64,000 nt of DNA from Phytophthora hibernalis (taxonomy: Eukaryota > Oomycota > Peronosporomycetes > Peronosporales > Peronosporaceae): NCBI GenBank assembly GCA_012656075.1, contig JAAKBF010000190.1:186001-250000 (forward strand), read 5' to 3'. How positions within the stretch are numbered: the first letter of the stretch is position 1; every line of letters starts with the position of its first letter. Shown piece after piece: positions 58,625 through 64,000 of the stretch. The notes under the pieces were generated by a model that searched no databases, had not been told where the DNA came from, and saw only the letters and a list, made by a program, of their open reading frames with translations. The position numbers and the translations under genes were made by a program.

Positions 58625-58881
58625 ACTCAAGGACGACGAGCACAGAAACAGGAGCTTATGGAGATCTAAATAGTGGCTTACGTTGTGTTGCTTACTTGCT
58701 GCTGGTCTGCGTACTGCTTCAGGGAACGGACGACGCAGCTTAGCTCCACTGACTTGGCTCTCATGGGCACTCACTCATGTAGCAGCCTCCGCGTTTAGCA
58801 CGGCACGCGTGACGACGGCTCTTCACGCTCCAGGTGGCGGTGCTCGCTCACATCGAGGTGCTTCCGTTTCCTCGGCAGGAG

Positions 58882-60387
58882 TCAATAGTTGTGTCTGCTG
58901 TAGCCGCCGAGTCCAGCACCGCCTGCGCCACCTCCTACTGCTGCCAACGGAAGTCCACCACCGACACCTGGCGCTACGTACGGTGGTCTACCACCCGAGT
59001 ACGTCGCTCCATCACCTTCGCCTCGGTACATCATTCCTGGCGCGTACCTTGCCTGACGAGTGTAACGACTGCCCTGAGCGTCGCCCATGTTTCCGCTGTC
59101 CACACCTGTCGGTGTCCCGCCCGAGAGCACACTACTTCCTGCTGCTGCAATAGCATTCCTCTGGGGTACTCGCGGCATGCCGTATGATGAAGCCGATGTG
59201 ACTGTAGCCTGTTGCCGTAAGCTGCTATACCCCCGACGTCCACCACTGGTTGCTGGTTCCGTCCATACTGTCCACTCCCGCTCCGCTGACTTCCTGATGA
59301 TTTTTGAGGCGGAGTGAAAGCCGCCAACTTTTCAGTCGACTCCACGCGTTCACACTGCTGCTGGCCGCTCCCACCTGGTGTTGATACAGTCAACGGTGTG
59401 GTCACGTTCACGTTTACCTGGAAAAACGGTACTGCAGCGCCTGACTTGATGTCGGTCGCTGGTTTGGATCATATTTGAGCAAGTCTGTCATGAGCTGGAG
59501 TGCTTCTGGACTCGCGTGCGGAATCAACTGCGCTAACGACGTCGGTACGAACTGTGGGAAGCGGTAGTTCATCTGAGCTGCTAGCTTCATTCCTTCAGGC
59601 CACGTACTGTGCGTCGGATTTCCCAGCACCGAGCAGATTTTATATAACTGATCACCTTCACTACTGCCCGGAAACAGCGGTCGTAGTGTGAACATCTCGG
59701 CCATGATGCATCCCATGGCCCACGCGTCAATAGGCGAGTTGTAGGTGGTGGATCGAAGCAGCACCTCGGGCGCTCGGTACCAGCGAGTGGACACGTAGTC
59801 GGTGAATGGCGGGCGTGACCGGATCTCCCTCGCCAAGCCAAAGTCTGCAACCTTGACGGTGTCGCCCTTCACCAGCATGTTCTCGGGCTTGATATCTCGA
59901 TGGAAGAAGCTGTGCTTGTGCATGAAGGCCAGCCCCTGCAGCATCTGGTACATGATATTGCGGATTTTGGACTCTGGGAAGTGCCGGTCGCGCTTCTTCA
60001 TCGTGTCGTACAAGTTGCACTCCATGTACTCGAACACAAAGTAGAGCTCGTCGTTCTCGCGGATCACCTCCTTGAGCTTGATGATGTTAGGGTGGTTGAG
60101 CTTCTTGAGCGACTGCAACAACAACAGTCAGTTCTCTCCAGTCCCAAGCTTCGTCCTGGACGTACGTTGACTTCTCGCAGCTGCATGCACTCTTCCCACG
60201 AGTAAAACTTCTTCTTCATGCGCTTGACCGCCACCTGAAACAGCAGAAATGTACAAAGTTACCAGTCTGGTCGTCTCTATCTACGACTTCAACAACGCAC
60301 CACTTCTCCCGACTGGCGGTTCACGGCCTTGAGCACAGACCCGTAGGTGCCGTCGCCCAGCTGCTTGGTCACCTTGTACCGGTTCAT
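58882..60387 (-). CDS. MAK: MAK/ICK/LF4-type protein kinase, two frame breaks
   Basis: Exons are 60,387-60,301, 60,234-60,166 and 60,112-58,882. The kinase domain has the Gly loop GDGTYGSV, VAVKRMKKKFYSWEECMQLR (a family hallmark), HRDIKPEN with catalytic Asp at residue 124, DFG at 142-144, a TDY activation motif at 156-158, and WYRAPE. The family sequence ending ALQYPFFQ is recovered only if one base is added near 59,427-59,430. A second one-base gap in a C run at 59,230-59,234 joins the Gly/Tyr-rich tail (RYAPGMMYRGEGDG, GGLGGYSRHNY). RCK kinases of this type (MAK, ICK, LF4) control cilium length. Oomycetes make flagellate zoospores, so a flagellar length role is a reasonable inference. It is divergent from NIPA across 169 bases. 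Confidence 0.85.
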
Positions 60388-60556
60388 CTCGCGTCAACGT
60401 GTTGCTGCGTGTGCCTGCGCTTGCTGTTGCACTTTTCACGCCGCGCCAAGAGGCGTCAGACGAGAGGACGCGACCAAAAAGGAAGCGCCATGGACTAAAA
60501 ATAGTCTCGCGGCCGTTTCAAGATCGAGTTGGTGTGTCGCACACCAACTACTCAAC
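60388..60556. promoter_or_regulatory. Divergent promoter with near-perfect palindrome
   Basis: The motif GTTGGTGTGTCGCACACCAA plus C (60,528-60,548) has 9-base arms around TCG and ends 8 bases before the NIPA start codon at 60,557. It shares GGTGTGTCG and ACACC with the palindrome at 51,976. The rest of the region is GC-rich without a TATA box. Confidence 0.45.
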
Positions 60557-62136
60557 ATGGATACACTTGACCGTCATTCCTCATTTGGTATCCGCCATGA
60601 GGACGTGGAGGCCTTCGGCGCCGGCTTGGCCGTCGTGGCGTCGGTCGTGTCCAATCTGGGCGTGAACATCCAGAAGTACTCGCACCTGAGCGAGTCTGTG
60701 CGCCCTTTACGCGAGCGTCGGTCCTACGTGCGTCGCCCTGTGTGGTGGCTGGGCTTCGCTCTCGTGGCGTTTGGCAGTTTGGGCGACTTTGCGGCTTTTG
60801 GGTTCGCCACGCAGTCGCTTGTGGCGGCGCTTGGAGGCGGCGCGACACTCGTGGCCAATGTAGTGACGGCGCAGTGTCTCAATGGGGAGCAGCTCTACAA
60901 GGCACGGAGTAGCTGCTAGTGAACGTCTTCTTGTGAGCTTCTTCTCTAATTGAAGAGAATTTTGTGTTTTTGTGATTTAGACGGATGTGGGCGGCGTGCT
61001 GTTTGTGATTGTGGGAGTTGTCATCATCGCGTGCATCGCAGAGCCGAATGTCGAGTACCCGCTGCCGGAGCTCGAGACGAGATTCGTCCGGACGCGTGAG
61101 TTGAAGTGGAGGAGGGTTTTCTCTTGTTTTGTTGCTGATGTTGTTTGTTTTCTGGTCGTTACAGCGTTCGTGGTGTATATCACGTGCGTCGGAGTTTGTG
61201 CAGTGGCCATGCTCGCTACCATCAAAGGTTCCGTTGCGAACCGGCTGAAGAACCAAGTGTACTGGTCGAATCGACGCCAGAAGAAACTCATGAAGGTTTG
61301 CCTATTAATTATTGGGGTTTTGATCCGGTCGTGAAATTCTGACTTGTGCTGCCTTTGCTGGACAGGAATTTGAGCTGCGGGTCCAGCGGCTGGAGCAAAG
61401 GCTTTTGGATATGGAGGTCAAGTTACTCCAAGTCACGACGGCTCCTTCTGCGCTCCCGACAGGGCTTGTGAGCCCCTGCTCTCAGCAGAGAGCTGCGAGA
61501 GCTTATCGACGCGAATAATGCAGATGACGCTGATGCAGACGAAGAAGCTGCAGGTCGAGAGTCGCGCGTGCCATATTATTACGCTATCTGCTCGGGTATT
61601 GTGGGCGCGATGACGGTGCTGTTGGCCAAATGTTCGGCTATTATGATTGCCCTCACGCTCAAAGGGGAGAACCAGTTCAAGTACGGATTGACCTATATCT
61701 TCCTAGGCGGCATCTTCGTGTGTGTTCTCGTGCAGACCCATTTTCTCAATATGGCTACGACAATGGGGGACATCATGACCGTGTTCCCCATTTTTCAGGC
61801 CTGTTGGATCACATTTAGCGTTGTTGGCGGAGCTATCTTCTACCAGAATGACGACGAGCCGTTTCCTACGACGGACAAGGTATTCTATCCTCTGGCGTTG
61901 CTTTCGATCGCCATGGGTGTTGGGCTCCTGGTGCAGCACAACTCCTCGGCTGCGGTCGATATCAAGTCAAGTGGGGTGGTGGTAAACTAGCGAAGACACG
62001 AGCTGGAGGCGCTACCAAGTTCAATAACAACGACGAGGATAACGATATTTTGCTTAGTGCAGACGCATCCATGAGCTCGCCGCTACTGCCAGCAGGCTCG
62101 CGGGAGGACGAGGGATACCTGCGCCTCACCGCGTAG
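60557..62136 (+). CDS. NIPA-family magnesium transporter, two frame breaks
   Basis: Exons are 60,557-60,901, 60,981-61,095, 61,165-61,295 and 61,366-62,136. The first intron appears to use a GC donor (AAG|GCACGG), the second GTGAGT and the third GTTTGC. The protein begins MDTLDRHSSFGIRHEDVEAF. Hydrophobic helices follow (LAVVASVVSNLGVNIQK, WWLGFALVAFGSLGDFAAFG, SLVAALGGGATLVANVV, GGVLFVIVGVVIIACIAEP, PFVVYITCVGVCAVAML). After a cytosolic coiled-coil loop come ICSGIVGAMTVLLAKCSAIM and further helices, typical of the NIPA/DUF803 fold with nine or so segments. One extra base in the C run at 61,473-61,476 and one missing base in the G run at 61,973-61,976 must be corrected; the tail then ends GYLRLTA at 62,136. 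NIPA proteins carry Mg2+ across membranes; the ion is inferred. Confidence 0.85.
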
Positions 62137-62252
62137 GAGCCCTGGCAAGTCATTGTTTTATAAAGTCAATCAAAACTATATTGAATTGCATGAAAGTGGC
62201 AGTGCGATGAAATTCTCTAGAGATACCCTGGGCTCGGTTGATTGTTTGACAT

Positions 62253-64000
62253 CTACTCATCATCCACGACGATGTCCGGGAAGTCATCATCGTCGTCGTC
62301 GGCTTCAACTGCAGCAACAGGGACAATCGTCTCCTCATCGCTATCCTTCGCACGCTTCGCGACAGGCTCATCGTCTTCATCCCCTCGTCTTCCACCAGAG
62401 TCTCCGTTGAAGTAGCCTGGGGCCGAGCGTCGTCATAGTCCTCTTCGTCCTCCTCCTCTTCCTCCTCTTCGGTAACGTTTGGGGTTCTGCCTTGGTTGGC
62501 TCCTGCTTAGCGTGCGTGTTTTCGGGTTTAGCATCTTCCTCATCACTCTCAGCCTCAGAAGCATCATCACGGTCGTTCTCGTCCCAGTCCATGGCGTCTC
62601 CGAGGAGTGCTGACTCACCCGCAGCCTTCGAAATGCCCCCAAAGCGGCGGGCACCATGTTCATTACTAGGCTTCTGCTGGAAGTTGATTACCATTGGCGG
62701 CGCGCGTGGGTGCAACATAGCCTCACCAGCGTTAAGCGCAACTAGCTGCAGTGCCGACGAAGCACCGCCACTGCCGATGATACGGTGCTGCCAGTACTGA
62801 AGTCCTCGAAGCAAGTTAGCCGCGTGCGAGCCCGATGCATCAGCAGTCACCGCATCTGACAGAAGAGCAAACGCCACTGGGTCAATGGAAGCATAAGCGT
62901 GGCCCGATCCCACGACGTGCCGGCGCTGAACAGCCTTCAACGCAAGTTCACTAGCAGCGGAGCGGCACTCGTTCGACAAAAGGCTTCCGTAAACACCCAC
63001 GCAACCAGCTACAGCCGTGAGCACTGTTTCAAGGTTAAGCGCGACAACTGCCTCGTCGCGCAGAGACACAAAACTGGCCTGGCCTGCAGCTACATTTCCA
63101 CCGTTGAGAGCAGCGAGCGTCGCAGCCGCAGCAGCCTGGCGTTTTCGCTTCTTGCTTTTGCTGCCACCGTTCTTGGTGTCATTCTGCTGAGCCGCTAGAA
63201 CCTTCGCGACACCGTTCGAGGCATTAGCTGTGGAAGGCTTCACATCAAGGCTACGCTTGCAGCGTGCAACCAACTCGGTCAGCAGCGGCACACCAAGCTT
63301 CTCAACAGTACTGGCACCCAGACGACGAGCGCACACTGCCGTGGTATCAGCCAACGCCTGAAGGTCTTCGCCATCGCCCACACTTTCAGAGGCAAGCAGA
63401 AGAACACGAGTGATCTTGCTAGCATGACGCAGAGCGCAGATACCAGTGCGCTCGACCGACGCACTTAAAGCGCGCAGTGCCTGCGCATGAACACGCGGTA
63501 GCACGGCGAACACGACGCTGACCGGAAGGCGAACGCCATCATCCGAAACACCCGTATGCTTGCCTACTTCGTGCGCACGCACGCCCATGGCGCGACGTGC
63601 AAACAGTACCACCTCGGGCAGCACCTGTTGAACCTCGCGCTCCGAAATCTGTCCACGACAAAGGGTAGCAGTCCGAGCACTCAGTAGCTCGTGCAAGGCG
63701 CTCAGTGCACGCGTCATTCGGATGAGTGTCACTTCAGCACGCTGGTAGATCGGCAGATGAGCGCTGGCAGCACCCTGCACCCACAGCTTCTTTCCCGTCA
63801 CTCCTTCTGTCGTCGACACAGTCGAGCGCTTTCCCGCGAGTAAGTCAAGCTGCTGGTGCGCTGCTTCCAACGCCTTCTGTGCCATCTGCGTCCACACCTG
63901 CTGAGGCTTGTCCGAAGCATTGCACAGCAACGCCAGACACACGGTGGCCTTCTGCGCCACAACCTCATCATCGTCATTTTCACCTGCAGCTGGGAAGAGC
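62253..64000 (-). CDS. PELP1/RIX1-like nucleolar protein, 5' end outside window
   Basis: The minus-strand frame is open from the window edge to about 62,480 and reads helical HEAT-like repeats (QLDLLAGKRSTVSTTEGVTG, IRMTRALSALHELLSARTAT, VLPRVHAQALRALSASVERT). A basic patch KSKKRKRQAAAAATLAALNG, likely a nuclear localisation signal, lies in the middle. After two one-base gaps, in the G run at 62,481-62,484 and the C run at 62,381-62,384, the tail is strongly acidic (TEEEEEEEDEEDYDD, then EADDDDDDFPDIVVDDE) and stops at 62,253. Length, helical repeats and acidic tail fit PELP1/RIX1, a subunit of the Rix1 complex with roles in 60S ribosome maturation. The family assignment is less certain than for other genes because no short motif is diagnostic. 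Confidence 0.5.

Noticed and set aside
1..64000. Calling all frame-broken host genes pseudogenes
   Set aside because: They lack substitution stops and keep splice sites and family motifs on both sides; breaks cluster at homopolymers.
1..64000. tRNA or rRNA genes
   Set aside because: I saw no cloverleaf with a T-arm GGTTCRA box in place and no rRNA-like sequence; the initiator-tRNA match at 43,063 is a primer site.

Overview
The window is nuclear DNA of an oomycete, most likely Phytophthora or a close relative. The evidence is short GT-AG introns of about 60-85 bases with CTAAY-type branch points, very compact divergent gene pairs, an extracellular-inhibitor-type cystatin, Helitron, Copia and Crypton elements, DUF6818 proteins, and flagellar genes that fit a zoospore-forming organism. 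I ran no database search; family names rest on motifs and domain order that I can read.

Layout. Bases 1-12,300 form a gene-dense island: a laminin-B-type surface protein fragment, a membrane-anchored endonuclease/exonuclease/phosphatase protein, TMEM209, a C2H2 zinc-finger protein, RNA polymerase III subunit RPC6, the U3 snoRNP protein PWP2 and a WDR5-like WD40 protein. Bases 12,347-49,270 are repeat-rich. They hold a Helitron with an intact 3' hairpin and CTAG end, a minisatellite, a decayed 2OG-oxygenase-like gene, a coding tandem repeat, an unknown four-exon gene, a second Helitron in two oppositely oriented halves, a Crypton tyrosine-recombinase element, and Copia elements in four pieces with a hAT-type MITE. 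Bases 49,389-64,000 are a second gene island: TTC1, a dynein regulatory complex protein, three tandem cystatin-like membrane proteins, an LRR-FAM194 fusion, TIM10, a MAK/LF4-type kinase, a NIPA magnesium transporter and a PELP1/RIX1-like protein cut by the window edge.

Main observations. (1) Two internal inversions explain the repeat region. Flipping about 41,040-45,053 rejoins four Copia pieces into two near-complete elements in frame-compatible order. Flipping about 24,692-31,577 rejoins the two Helitron halves. (2) Three adjacent genes encode single-pass membrane proteins with cystatin-like domains; the second and third lack a visible signal peptide and have a changed inhibitory motif. (3) Nine conserved host genes carry single-base frame breaks, mostly one base short beside a short homopolymer, while eight others are intact. 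This looks more like consensus error than gene decay, so the affected models should be read across the breaks.

The host genes group by theme: ribosome and RNA biogenesis (PWP2, PELP1-like, RPC6), flagellum (DRC10-like, MAK-like), nuclear envelope and chromatin (TMEM209, WDR5-like), and cell surface (laminin-B-like, cystatin-like).
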